Shown: positions 1-11,400 of the stretch, one piece after another
Position numbering within the stretch: the first letter of the stretch is position 1
Layout of the letters: the number at the start of each line of letters is the position of its first letter
DNA from: Daphnia carinata
Lineage: Eukaryota > Arthropoda > Branchiopoda > Diplostraca > Daphniidae
DNA length: 64,000 nucleotides
NCBI RefSeq assembly: GCF_022539665.2
Contig: NC_081333.1
Span: 12,770,971 to 12,834,970, forward strand
Direction of reading: 5' to 3'
The notes under the pieces: generated by a model
Databases searched by the model: none
What the model was told of the DNA's origin: nothing
What the model saw: the letters and a program-made list of their open reading frames with translations, nothing else
Position numbers and translations under genes: made by a program

Positions 1-347
1 GTATTGGAAAAACTGCACCTGGAGTATGGCCGATTGCCCTTGTCTGAGCTGTGACTGGGAAAATTCTGTTTTTTTTCTTCTACTGCTTTGTTTCTTGGCA
101 AAAAACAGTCTCGAGAGAAAACCCCATTTCATTTGAGGGTTAGATCTGATTAGATTTAACCCTGAAATGACCTTCTGTTTTACATCCTCCATATTCCTTT
201 GTAATTATCTAGTAGATAATGATTTTCCCAATATAGCCACGGTTGAGAAAGAAAGGTGGAATACTGTAAATTCTATTGACAATTTATTGAATCGTGAGAA
301 CGCACAAAAGGAAAATAAACAATCTTCTCACAGCCGGTGTCACTTAT

Positions 348-1485
348 TTAAGACTGCTGACCCAACTGAAGCAAACGCAGCGCTTTTTGCAAGTTGTCTA
401 TAGCAGTAGGTACATCTTCATAAGTCAAAGCACTCGAAGCGTATTTGCAATGTTTTTGCGCTTGGGCTATTTGTTCCGGAGTGACTAGAAGACTGCTGGT
501 CTCTTGCACGTATGTGGGAACGGAGGAAGGTGGAGTGTCTGGTTTAGGTGGGACACTTATGGTCGGTCGAACGCCATCTTGTACATGAAAATGGCCTGGT
601 TCCTAAAGAAAAAGTTAAATTTTCATGAAAATTTATTGCGTTTTGTTTGATAATCGTAATTTCATTACCGGCCTGAGGTCCGAAGAAAAACCATATTCTA
701 GATTTTCTGAGTCATTGATAAGCTGTTCATCTGGTTTGGGTGCTGGTTCTGAAGGCTTCTCACCAGAATTCAAGCAATTGTGAAGATGTGCTGCACGCCA
801 TTTAGCATATCTATAATTAAGATGTTAAATGGCAATGCACAAAAAAAAAAAATAAGTGTTGGAAATCACTTTTTTTGTTGGGCCACATCTTCATTGAGTT
901 CACCAAAAACAGAGCACACATCAAGCAGCATTCCAGCAGAGTAGAATGCTTTGACCACATTCCTAAAACATTATAAAACAGGTGTGTTATTGTGACTATG
1001 TAATAAATATCATATAATACTCATAACTTGTTATAATGCTTATGACGGTCTTCAGTATCTGCCCAATTAAAAAGCTTTATTGCCACATTCTCCAAGTGAG
1101 CTTGTGCAACAATTTCATCAGAGACTGTCTGGAAGTGGAAAATTTTTATGTTGCTAGTTGTATGTAAGACACAATTAACTTACCTCATTTGATTTCATAT
1201 TTTGTTTGGCTTTTTCCAACCAATCCATCAAAGCAAGTAAAAATGAAAGGTCTTCTTTTTCTTTTTTAATAGAAAGTCCTGTTTGTAGGGCATGCAATCG
1301 GCCTGGAGTAAACAAAATCGAAAAAGCAATTAGCCAACCTGGAACAAGAGTTCGACCACTGACAGTAAATCATTACACCAATAACTAATGGAAGGGTCTC
1401 TGGTTTCGTAATCCATTGCAATCTTAAGGTAATGTTGAATGCTTTTAAGATTCGATGGCAAGGGTGGTAAAGTCGGAGAGGCCAT
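348..1485 (-). CDS. VTA1: VTA1/LIP5 homolog, ESCRT-III/VPS4 cofactor
   Basis: VTA1 binds and stimulates the AAA ATPase VPS4 and links it to ESCRT-III on endosomes, promoting multivesicular body sorting. The start is the first ATG at 1485. The first exon (1377-1485) reads MASPTLPPLPSNLKSIQHYL and joins to WCRLHALQTG, the usual N-terminal MIT-like region of the family. Further exons run at about 870-962, 669-810 and 348-602. The last exon encodes the conserved C-terminal VTA1 domain (TPEQIAQAQKHCKYASSAL, then DVPTAIDNLQKALRLL), which contacts VPS4; the stop is at 348. The variable linker between the two domains is acidic and Pro-rich, as is usual. The gene is divergent from TMEM107 with 300 bp between the two starts. 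The family call rests on both termini; I did not join every middle exon to the base. Confidence 0.93.
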
Positions 1486-1785
1486 GGTGAGTAGACCGCA
1501 CGATTTGTGTTTGGACGTAAACGTATTTAATCACATCTATGTCCATATGTGGGATGTCAACATTAATCAACTGCGTTGCCACAAAATTTTTTATTAGAAT
1601 AAATAATTTTGAACTTGATCTACTCACTTTGCGATTGATTTTAATTTCTTAAACCAAAATCGGGATTTACGTTGGATTGTTCTAGAATATATTTCAATGA
1701 TAATAAGAAATCAATTGTTGTAGTCATGGTTACAGCTTGCAGTGCGGGAAAACAAATGCCTTCATAATTGCATAGCTCACTGTGC
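1486..1785. promoter_or_regulatory. Shared spacer between VTA1 and TMEM107
   Basis: These 300 bases separate the starts of two divergent genes and must hold both promoters, or one bidirectional promoter. No TATA box stands out. The spacer is AT-rich. That a single promoter region serves both genes is inferred from spacing only. Confidence 0.55.
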
Positions 1786-2431
1786 ATGATGGTTTTAAAA
1801 GGTGTTTTTGCAGTTCTCGTTCCAACAAGATTTCTTACCTTGTTAGCTCATTTTTTTATTCTTGTATGCCTTCTTTGGGATAAAGTAAGCAGTCATCTAC
1901 TAGTCAATTTTATCAACGGAAGTTATCTTTTTTATCAACTAATTTACACAGGAAGACAACTTGCGTTTGTGTTTGCTCAAGTACAACTCGGAGTACGCCA
2001 ATTACTTCAACAATGAGTAAAATGGAAAAATTTTTACGCCACAATTTCTTTTCTAAGACATACATCAGTTTGTTCTATGCAGATACGTCATCAGCTTGGC
2101 GTTAAGTTTAGGCTCAGTCACAGTCGAATTTTTCGGATTCCTGTCCGGCATATCGATGTTCTCCGAGCTGCATTGTCTGCTATGTACGTTGTTATAATTC
2201 TTACACTTTGAAATACTTTTATTACCTAATTTCCTTTGTTTATTACATCTTTATTTAGCGAGTGCATGTCATACTGTTGCTGCGTTCACTTGGTCAATAT
2301 CTTATATTGAGCAATGGGATTGCTCTATCCCCTACAGCTGGTACATTTTTGTTGTGTGTGTCGGAATTCCATTGTTGTCCGAACTGACCTTGCTCATGGG
2401 TTTCATACGACGTGTTAGTAGTTCGCGTTGA
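1786..2431 (+). CDS. TMEM107: Transmembrane protein 107, ciliary transition zone
   Basis: TMEM107 is a four-pass membrane protein of the MKS module at the ciliary transition zone, needed for ciliary membrane composition and Hedgehog signalling in animals. Four exons join cleanly: 1786-1884, 1952-2016, 2083-2183 and 2259-2431, giving 145 residues against about 140 in vertebrates. Exon 1 carries the hallmark LVPTRFLTLLAH followed by the first hydrophobic segment. Later exons carry a second membrane segment (residues near SVTVEFFGFLSGISMF) and the conserved WYIFVVCVGIP segment, with a short basic tail (RRVSSSR). An in-frame TTG lies upstream, but the ATG at 1786 is the first methionine. It is divergent from VTA1. 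Confidence 0.93.
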
Positions 2432-2772
2432 TTGTCATTTTAAAATTAAGCAAACCATTCAGAGGTACGTATGAAAGCAGTACACGAATTAACCATCTTC
2501 AAGTCCCTGCAGCTCAATATCGAGAAATCTTTCATTGCTGGCATCGGCTCTACTACGATTCGGTTCGACAGTGGTCTACTACGTTTTTTCTGCCCTTTTT
2601 GACAATCCAGAATTGTTTCTATCCTTTAAGGGAATTTAAAACAATCAAATTTTGAACAGACGAGATTTGATTTTGTTTAGTTTTAGAAATGTACGAAAGG
2701 TAGGAACATACAGCAAAAATAACGAAAAAAGGAGAAGAATTCCAGTACGTTTGGGACGGTCTTCAAATGTTG

Positions 2773-3955
2773 TCACATGAACATGTCGTGTGATCCGGGA
2801 GGAGGGAGATGATCGAAATCAGGATCCCCAAATCCACCACCTCTTGGTCTAGGTTCCCTCACAGGAGGAGTAGTGCCAATTGGTCCAAACGGATCGAAGC
2901 GTGCGCCAGGCGGTACAGCACCTAATGTAAAGAACGGTAAATTTTTAAAGCTCGATTAATTTTACTCTTGTTTCTAGAATAACACGGAAATTGCTATCCA
3001 CATTTTCATCCTTAGTTTTCTCAAAAACTATAGACAAAACTTTCCTTATTTTACAAAGGCAAACTTGATTGCCATAGGTATAATATAGTTTCCAAATACG
3101 GGCTTTTCACTAACAAAGTACCTCGAGGAAGATTTCCTGGTATGCCAGGCTGAGGTCGCCATCCGCCCATATGACGTGGATCCATGAGCATTCCACCCCC
3201 AACACCTCGTCCTAATGGATCAAGATCCCCACCTCCAACAGCAAAGGGATCCGGAAAAGAGCTATTTGGCGTTTATTTCGATGTACGGCAAATAAATTAA
3301 GAAATTAACTATTATTCAGAGACTTGCCTCCTTGAAGGCATTTCAGCTGGAGGCCTTTGCGCTTTCTCAATGATGGCTGGAGATGCACCAGATTTTTCTG
3401 GTTCCACTTTCTCCACAAATGGAATCACCAACTCTTTGAGAATTAGATTATACAATTTAACTTTATCCTTGAATGCTTCTCTATATGACTGGAAAACACT
3501 TCCAATTACAGTGTCTGTTTCCAGCACTACATTTGTTACTTTCTCATCCTTCATTCGCTAAAAACAATTTTGATACAGGTATTATAGATATCATCAAACA
3601 ATACAGAAATATTTCTATTTTACCACAAATGTAAGGGCAATTTCTCCATCGATAATCACTGCTTTCATCACATGCAACTGCCCATTTTTTACATATTGTA
3701 GTTCATAAACATTGTCCTTGTTCCATGTTTCAGGAAGTATCTCTTTTCCTTCGACATCTCCAACATTCAGTTGGCCCTGTAAGAAAGATAAATTATCACA
3801 ACATGGGAAGATTATTCTTTTCCACGTACCTCTTTAGAATGCAAAACAAGAAAGCCATTGCGTAAAAGCATCCAGTGAAGGAAAGTTACGATGCAGTCTT
3901 CTTTTTTTAAAGGTCGCGAAGTATGGAAAGTTGACTCGAGCCACGAAAAATCCAT
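2773..3955 (-). CDS. PSMF1: Proteasome inhibitor PI31 (PSMF1)
   Basis: PI31 binds the 20S proteasome and acts as an inhibitor in vitro and as an assembly or transport factor in cells. The N-terminal FP domain begins MDFSWLESTFHTSRPLKKED. A middle exon (about 3316-3557) reads NVVLETDTVIGSVFQSYREA. The C-terminal half is Pro/Gly-rich and contains the family signature PPGARFDPFGPIGTTPP, then a DPDFDHLPPPGSHDMFM end that closely resembles the proteasome-contacting tail of animal PI31. The start is the ATG at 3955 and the stop TGA is at 2773. Four to five exons are separated by short introns. The gene stands alone between TMEM107, which converges on it, and eIF4G upstream. Confidence 0.95.
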
Positions 3956-5457
3956 TTTTTAAATTTAACTCTTTTGCTGAAACCGTCAGGCTAATTTAAA
4001 AGCCACAAAAAGCAGGTTATGAAACGACGTTTAGCCTTCGCACAACATACGGCATGAGACCTGTAGACTAGGAAGGCCAAAGCAAAACAAAAACGTTGAC
4101 TGACAACAAACCTAACGAAACATTCACCGTTGCCAAATGCCGTCTTTCCCATCAAGAAATCACAATTTGGAATTTTAAAAGAATACTGAATACCGAAACA
4201 TCTGAAATTTTACAGGACGAAAAATTTAGACCTGGACACTACCCAACATAAAAATGGGCAAATAGACAGGAAGACAGCTCAATCACCTGTTAATCTTCGG
4301 CATTCGAACAGCGCCATAACACAATAGTCTACAGAATGAAAAATCACACTGCATGTCCAATATACTACCAACCAATTGGACACTTCTATTCAACCATATT
4401 ATCATAGACACGACCAGCTAATATTTGACTGTCACTAAGTTCATCGAAAAATCAACCTTTGCAGCTACAGGCATTGTATGAGAACGACTTCTCAAATCTG
4501 TATTGCTAGTATACACTGGTGAATCGAACTGTCTTGGAGCTAACTTCCTGTTTACGCTTAAAATACATTATTCTTTAAGGACCAGAAACACAATTCACTT
4601 TTCATGTGCGTCCGCATTTCTTTGTCTATACGATCATGGGACTGTCTTTGTCCAGGTTTACCTTTATGTTTGGTTAACGTTAACAAATTGGCTGTCAACC
4701 TTCTACTGCAGTGTATGAATAAATCCCTTCAAAGTATCAGCCTTACAACAAAAGTTACAAACGTTGCAAACAAAATCGCCCCGTCCACAGCATTTGTAAA
4801 CGACTGTCTTTCACGTGGAAGGGAAGGAGGAGCGAGAGCGAGAACGTGGAACTCGACGATTCCAACAGTAAACTGCTCATTTCAATTAGCGAAAGCGCAT
4901 CCATGAAATTATGGGTTGTTTCTTATCCATATGTAAATCGACCATGCATCTCTTTTGAAATCAACAAATCGCCCCAGGCCCAGCACAATATTTTTTTCTT
5001 ACACACATACAAAAACAAAAAAAAAGTTCAAACAGAAAAATGATTTTAAAAATTCCTCTCCTGTTTTTCCATTTGCCAATCAAATGAAACGAAAAGAAAA
5101 AAAAACAAACTAACAAATTATTCACACGATCCTTTCGCCTCCTCTGACCGATACTTGTTTATGAACACTTGCCCTTCCTTGATGGATTAAAAATAATCCG
5201 TCCACGCAATCAATTGAAAGGGGTGTATGAAAAATAAAGGGGCAAATTCCAACTACAGTCATTAATAAATTCAGCCAGGTGTGCTCTTGGAGCACAAGTT
5301 ACGCTCAAAAATCAGCTCTCTTCATGTAATTAGGGAAGATTGGGGGCGATAAATCCCAACAATCCTCTTCACTTACACGCATGCACACACTGGCCACACC
5401 CCTTCACTCACACGTACACTCACACAAATGCTCCCCAGTATGCTTCTCTTGATAAGG
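3956..5457. other. Spacer: PI31 promoter side and eIF4G 3' region
   Basis: This stretch lies between the PI31 start and the eIF4G stop, both on the minus strand. The part next to 5457 is AT-rich and is probably eIF4G 3' untranslated sequence; the part next to 3956 should hold the PI31 promoter. ORFs of up to 100 codons on the plus strand around 4503-5043 have no family resemblance and overlap each other in different frames, so I do not call them genes. Confidence 0.5.
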
Positions 5458-8400
5458 TCAGGCATCCGCCTCTTGATCGCTCTCCGGGTCGGCCTCCTTG
5501 AGCCACGTCAGGAAGGAAGTGATCGATTTGAGGGCCACTGCTTTGCCTTCGCGTTCTAAAGGATCATCGACTGACACCCACGAATAAAATCCTTCTTCAG
5601 AGACGACGTTACTGTCAAAGAGCGTCTCAAAGATTCCTTGAATCAAGCCTGCAAATATTCCGTTGTAACGTAAGTTTTTATCTTCTCCTTTTTCTTTTCA
5701 TTTATAACAGACCTTTGGGATGTTGTCGCTGAGTGACTAAAGTCTGAACTGCAAATAGCAGTTGAAGCTCGCGTTCAGCAATATTGTCAACGTACCGCCT
5801 CAACACTTCAGTCCAGTGTTTGAGAACTGCGTTATTCAGTTTACTATCAGTACCACGTCCTAGAAATTTAGCAATTTAGAAATTAGATATTAAAGACACT
5901 GATTTTTAATAAAAAGAAAACGGATCATACCTTCAATGGAACTCTCGGTGACTGCGGTGACCAAGGCACGAATGAAAGCGGAATTAACTTCGCCAACATT
6001 TTGTTTCTGTTACATCATAAATAAATGTACGTTAATTCTCGCACTCAAATTAGCAAGGAATTACCTGGATCCAACTACAAACGTCATCTGTAGTTAATTG
6101 GCTTGCGTCTCTCAAGTATTTTTCCAGGCTATGCTGAAAATCGATGTAAACTTGACTGGAGGGAGGTGCATTACTGCTGGATTTTCCAACGCTGCCACTA
6201 CTCCTTGGTATAGAATCGATTTGAGAAAGGAACTCCAGTTCCTATTAAATTTTGAAAACGAGAATATTTACATTTAGATTTAAAAAAGAAAAAAAAAAGA
6301 ATGCGGAACGTACCTTGTGTTGAGCGAGGAATGCGTTCGGGTCAACACCGGGTGGTAGCACGGTAGCGAGGGGTGCATTCGACATGATCCATATTCTTTC
6401 TGCTCCAGCAATACCCTGACAAAGAAAAAATTCACTTGATTTAATGAACACTTAATAATTTCGATACAGTGTTAGCCAAAGTTTAATGTGAAGTAGGCAA
6501 GAAATCCCAATTCATTCAGATAGGCAGTATTTTGTAGCACCCTAATCTGCCACTAGCAATGATTTTAAGACATCAAAGGCGGAAACGAAGGGTGCAACAG
6601 CATGATTTCTGTCGATTGACAACGGCCTACCTGTGCTTTGACTAATTCCTTCAGAACTGCAGCTACAAAATTAGCAACCAAGGATGAATTCAAAGTCGAC
6701 GACAACTGTCCAACGAAGTTCAAATTTATCACGCCTTCTTCAAACAGAGGCTCGACCAGTTCAGCCGTGTATTCCCACAGTTTGGGTATGTCCACAAGGA
6801 AGTCTTCAGCAGATTGAAGGAGTTCAGAAAATCTGGAACAAATCGCATATTAGTTACAAGGGTTCACTACTAAACTTCAATGCGAAAATCTACTTACCCA
6901 TCAACTATGTCGAAGGATGCGAAAAGTTTTCTCTTAACCATTTCCTTCAATAAAGTGCCTGTTGCCCTACGTTCCTTTTTGTTACGTTCCAATACATGCA
7001 GCAAGCATTGGTTGATGAATTTGGCTACCGTAGATGAATGCAACCACTCCCTCATGTCGAGAACAGCATCCTGAAGAAATCAAAAAGATAAGTTTTCCCA
7101 GGTTTAGAAAACTGAGCCCTTAAAAATAACGAAAAAAGAAATTGCCTTTACCTCTATCTTTTCATTTGTAAAGTATTCACCCAAAAGCGAATGAGATTTT
7201 CGCTCAATCTCATCATCCGTAACGGTTGATTTACCTAATAGTACATCTGCCGCGTTCAAACAAAAATTAAGAAAACGTCCAATATTTGAATTTTATGTTT
7301 AATTTCATTACCTTTGGATACTTCACGCGACAAAGGCGGCGGCTGAGGTGTCTCGCGAATAGGGCGAGTTACGGAGTTTTCACGTGAAGATTGCTGACTA
7401 CGTGAACGACCAGCAAAGCCTACATAACAAAAACAAGTTATAGAAATTGGCAATTCCACATGAAACTAGCTGCATTCAAAATTCGAAAGCGCTTCAGGCC
7501 TGTTGAGCTTGATAAACCCCCACAGTGAAATTCGGTATCGATTTTGTCATCATTTACGCTTCACAAAGAACTTTTTTTTATAAAAGAAGATCCAAAACGC
7601 ACCGGTGTTCTGTGAGCGAAGGGAATCTAGTCCACGATCGCCATCCTTGGGCGGGTAAAAAGCACTTTTCGTGGCTCCAGGCATCGTCCGGTAATCCTGG
7701 TTACCACCACGGCCGCTATGGGGTGGGCCGCCAAGACTAGAGCGTCCCGAGAATGGAGCCTTGCCGCTTTCGTGTTGAGTTCCGGAATCATCTTCTAGGA
7801 TTTGGTAGCGATTGGATCGAGTATCTTGAGTTGCACCACTACCAACACTGCCAACCATCGATTGAGACATGCCACCAGACGCTCCTCTACCCCATGAGCC
7901 CATTCCTCTACCTCCCGGGCCCAGACTGATGACAGTTTGATCAGCATCTCCAGATGCCTAGAAACCAGCAATATTCAAAATGAAACATCAAAGAGAAACA
8001 AACGATTCAAAAATAGAAATACCTTAGGTATCCGAAGTTGCTTCATATCCAACTTGACGTTGCCACCTCTACTGCCACTGTTCTGGACAGTATTCCAACC
8101 ATCATCACTAGGACCTGGAGTCAGTAGCAAACAAAGCATTTTCCATTAATTAATGAATACAGTGTCAGCGTCTGTTCAACAGCTAAACAACCGCATCAGC
8201 CCTGTTGAGCTTGTACTACCATCATCCATAAATACGGATACAAGTTATTCATCATTCGAGTTTAAATGAAAGAAAAACACTATATTAAAGACTTTGAACT
8301 CACGTGACTGTTTCCTATTACGATCATCGCCTCCACGCCGATCTCCCACCATCCTTCCGTCGCGAGACATGCCACCCATGGAGCCCATATTTCCCTGGAA

Positions 8401-11400
8401 TTGTGGGTTGTTCAGCTCTCTCTCTTGGTCCTCGCGCTCCTTATGGACATCTCTGTGAATCTGTTCAATCGTCTTGGGTGCGTTATCATCACGACGTGGT
8501 TTCCATCCAGTTTTCCGCAAATCAACTACGTCTTGGATCATAAACCGTATACGATTTGATATTTTGCGTTTGTTGACAATGGAATCCAGAGTACTAAAAT
8601 ACGAATTCATGGATTCACGATTTGCCTGCAATCAGTAAGATGATTAGTTTATTGCAGCCTAGAAAAAATAATAATGAACAAGAAAACAAACCGAGATGGA
8701 CGTTGATCTTCCTGCGGGTGGTTGCATTGGAGACTCCAATTCCTTGCCGATTGTGGACAACAACCGGCAGAGGCACTCGAGCGATTCTTCATCTTCAGGT
8801 TGACTCAATAACCGAAGTATACACTGATGCATAATTTTCACCGAAAGGATTCGCAATTTAAATAATTCTCCAATAAACCTGAAAACCACATTTCCCAGTT
8901 AATTTCGAAAATATATTGAAAAAAATTTAAAGCTTACCTAATGTTCCCTAAAGATTTTCTTCGATTTGAATTGACAAGTTCTTCTAATTCCACTTCCAAC
9001 TCTTTCTTTTTTGCGTCCTAGACAAGCAAAGAGGGGAAATTAGTATTGATAACCTAAGAATAAAATATTGTAAGGCCGTTTTACCGATTCAGCCTTTTCG
9101 ATTTCCTTTTGCTTGTTTGCCACGTCTTTGAGTCCGGCACTGTCTTTTTCAAACTCTTTCTGGCAACGGGTCAGCAATAGCTTGCGGAAGTTGGTCGTTT
9201 CAGCTGGATTTGCTGAAGAAGCCACTTCTTTTGTCGACAGAGCTTGACACATTTTAGCATATGTAGATGAAAAAATTGGAACAGCAACAGCCTAAAAAAT
9301 TGAAATGGTTTTTACTACATGAAGTTGATTCAACAATCTATCAACCGCATACCTTCTCGAAAAACAATTTGATGACTCCAGCTAACCGGTCTTCACTATC
9401 AATATCTAAGGCTTGAATCCTCGCCAATAATGTGTCAAATTTAGATGGAGTCAACTTGTTCAAAATTCCACGGACGGTTTTTAGCATTTCCTAATCGTAG
9501 ACGATAATTGTAAGTAGAGCTAAAAACAATATTTTATTTAAATCTACTTCGGTGCTGGCTTTATCAGGGTTCTCTTTTTCTTCCTTGGATTTCGAAGCAT
9601 GCTTGGGTTTCCAAACATTAGGATCTTCGGGTCGTTCTTGTCGGATCAATGAGTTCATCAGCTTAATTTCTCTTCTAGGTGGTGGTTGCTGCTGACCCAT
9701 GCCCTGATCACGACTTCCTTGCTGACTGTTTCTCTTAGGAAGACCCTATAAATGTTTCCGTACGAGATCAGAACTTGAACTTTCAAAACAAATAAATTTT
9801 CGAACCTTTGCTGGCATCATTTTAACAAAAGTCGGCGTGAAGTCTCCAACAGTAACACCGCGCTTCACAGTTGAACCCTATTAGAAAAAAAAGGCATAAG
9901 TTAAAAATCACTTTCAAAATAAAAAGTTTTCAAAGTAACTGCCTGACGACTTCGTGAATTGCATAGTTTTCAATTACCTTGTCGCGGACAACTTCCAAAC
10001 TAGGAAGTCCTTCCGGTTTTTTCTGGGAAGCTGGGTTGCTTTGCAATTCCAACAGAAATTGCCTATCGTAAGTCTTTTTCCCCTCTGGATTAACTGGACT
10101 CCATTGATCTGCAAAGGTTAAATATGCATACATATGACATTTGTTTTTAAAGAAATTTTATCAATGCTTTCGTATTGGGTAACTTTTAACTTGACCTAAT
10201 TTTTTTTTACACCTACCGTCCTTGTATGTATATTTCAACGACGTCGATTTACCAGGTGCCCGGTTTTCACCATCCTCTGTCGCAGTAATTTGAGGTGTTG
10301 TCACCACTGGCTCTATTTCACTAGGGGGAGGGCTTGATCCTTGCTTATCTAAACCATACATAATTGAATTATTAAAAAATTATTTTTTAATGTTCATCTT
10401 ATGCAAGATGTACCCCCATTGGTAATCACAGATTCTGTTTCAACTCCAACTGTGGGGCTCTCCAAAGGCTTTTCGACAACCGATTCTGGAACAACCGGCA
10501 AGGGTCGCGGCATTTCCTATAAAGAAAACACAAAATTACTATTGTTTGCAAAACACTTGGATAGCACCAAATTACTTTAATTTCGACGTCCATCTTGGAA
10601 GAGGAATCGACCACTGGTACTGGATTGATAGGAGTAGCAACTGGGATATTTGGGGTGGTAGTAGGCACAACATCCTTCTCTTGAACTGGAGACGGAATCT
10701 CGACAGCGGCAGCTACAGGTTGGGCAACTTTAACTTCTTCAACGCTCTGTGGGGGCGGAGGAGTGGGGGGTGTGGGGGTAGAACTCGACTTTGAGGTCTT
10801 GCGCCCCTTTTTACCACCCTTCGGATTACCTCGTCCTAAATTTCACCAAGAAACATTTCAAATTTCGATTAGTACACGATTCTACTAATTGTTCAATCGA
10901 ACAACTCCTTTTTGGTGGACCGAATGATTCCTGTTCTGGAATCTTCAAAGGTCCATACACACAACGCCTTTTTAAACCGCTGGGATACTATTTATAGATT
11001 ATATGCTCTATTGCCTCCCAAGTTAAACTTAAAAACATGGCGAATAATGAATCCAAGAGCAGCATCTAGGGATATTCACAGTGTAGAGATTGACAAACTA
11101 TATCCTGATTAGGCAATGTCGAAGGTCAGTCTGAAACTAAAGTCCTAAAACGGAAGTCTAGCTGTGTTGGCAATTCTACCGTAAACTGAATACTGCATGG
11201 AAAGGAAGAGCGGGAGTGTAAGTTCAATGACCTGTTTTCGAGATCTTTTGCTATCACGATAAGTGGGCGTGTGAAATACAGCCGCCATACATACTCAATA
11301 TAATTCTTGAACTAACCTTGAAGAAGGAGCATCGCCATCATGCGACACTACCTTATTTGCACTTCTGGGTTTTTCCCAATGAAATCACTGGAGCAGGACG

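Noticed and set aside
4503-5043. Three overlapping plus-strand ORFs of 65-100 codons
   Set aside because: They overlap one another in different frames in probable eIF4G 3' untranslated sequence and lack conserved motifs.
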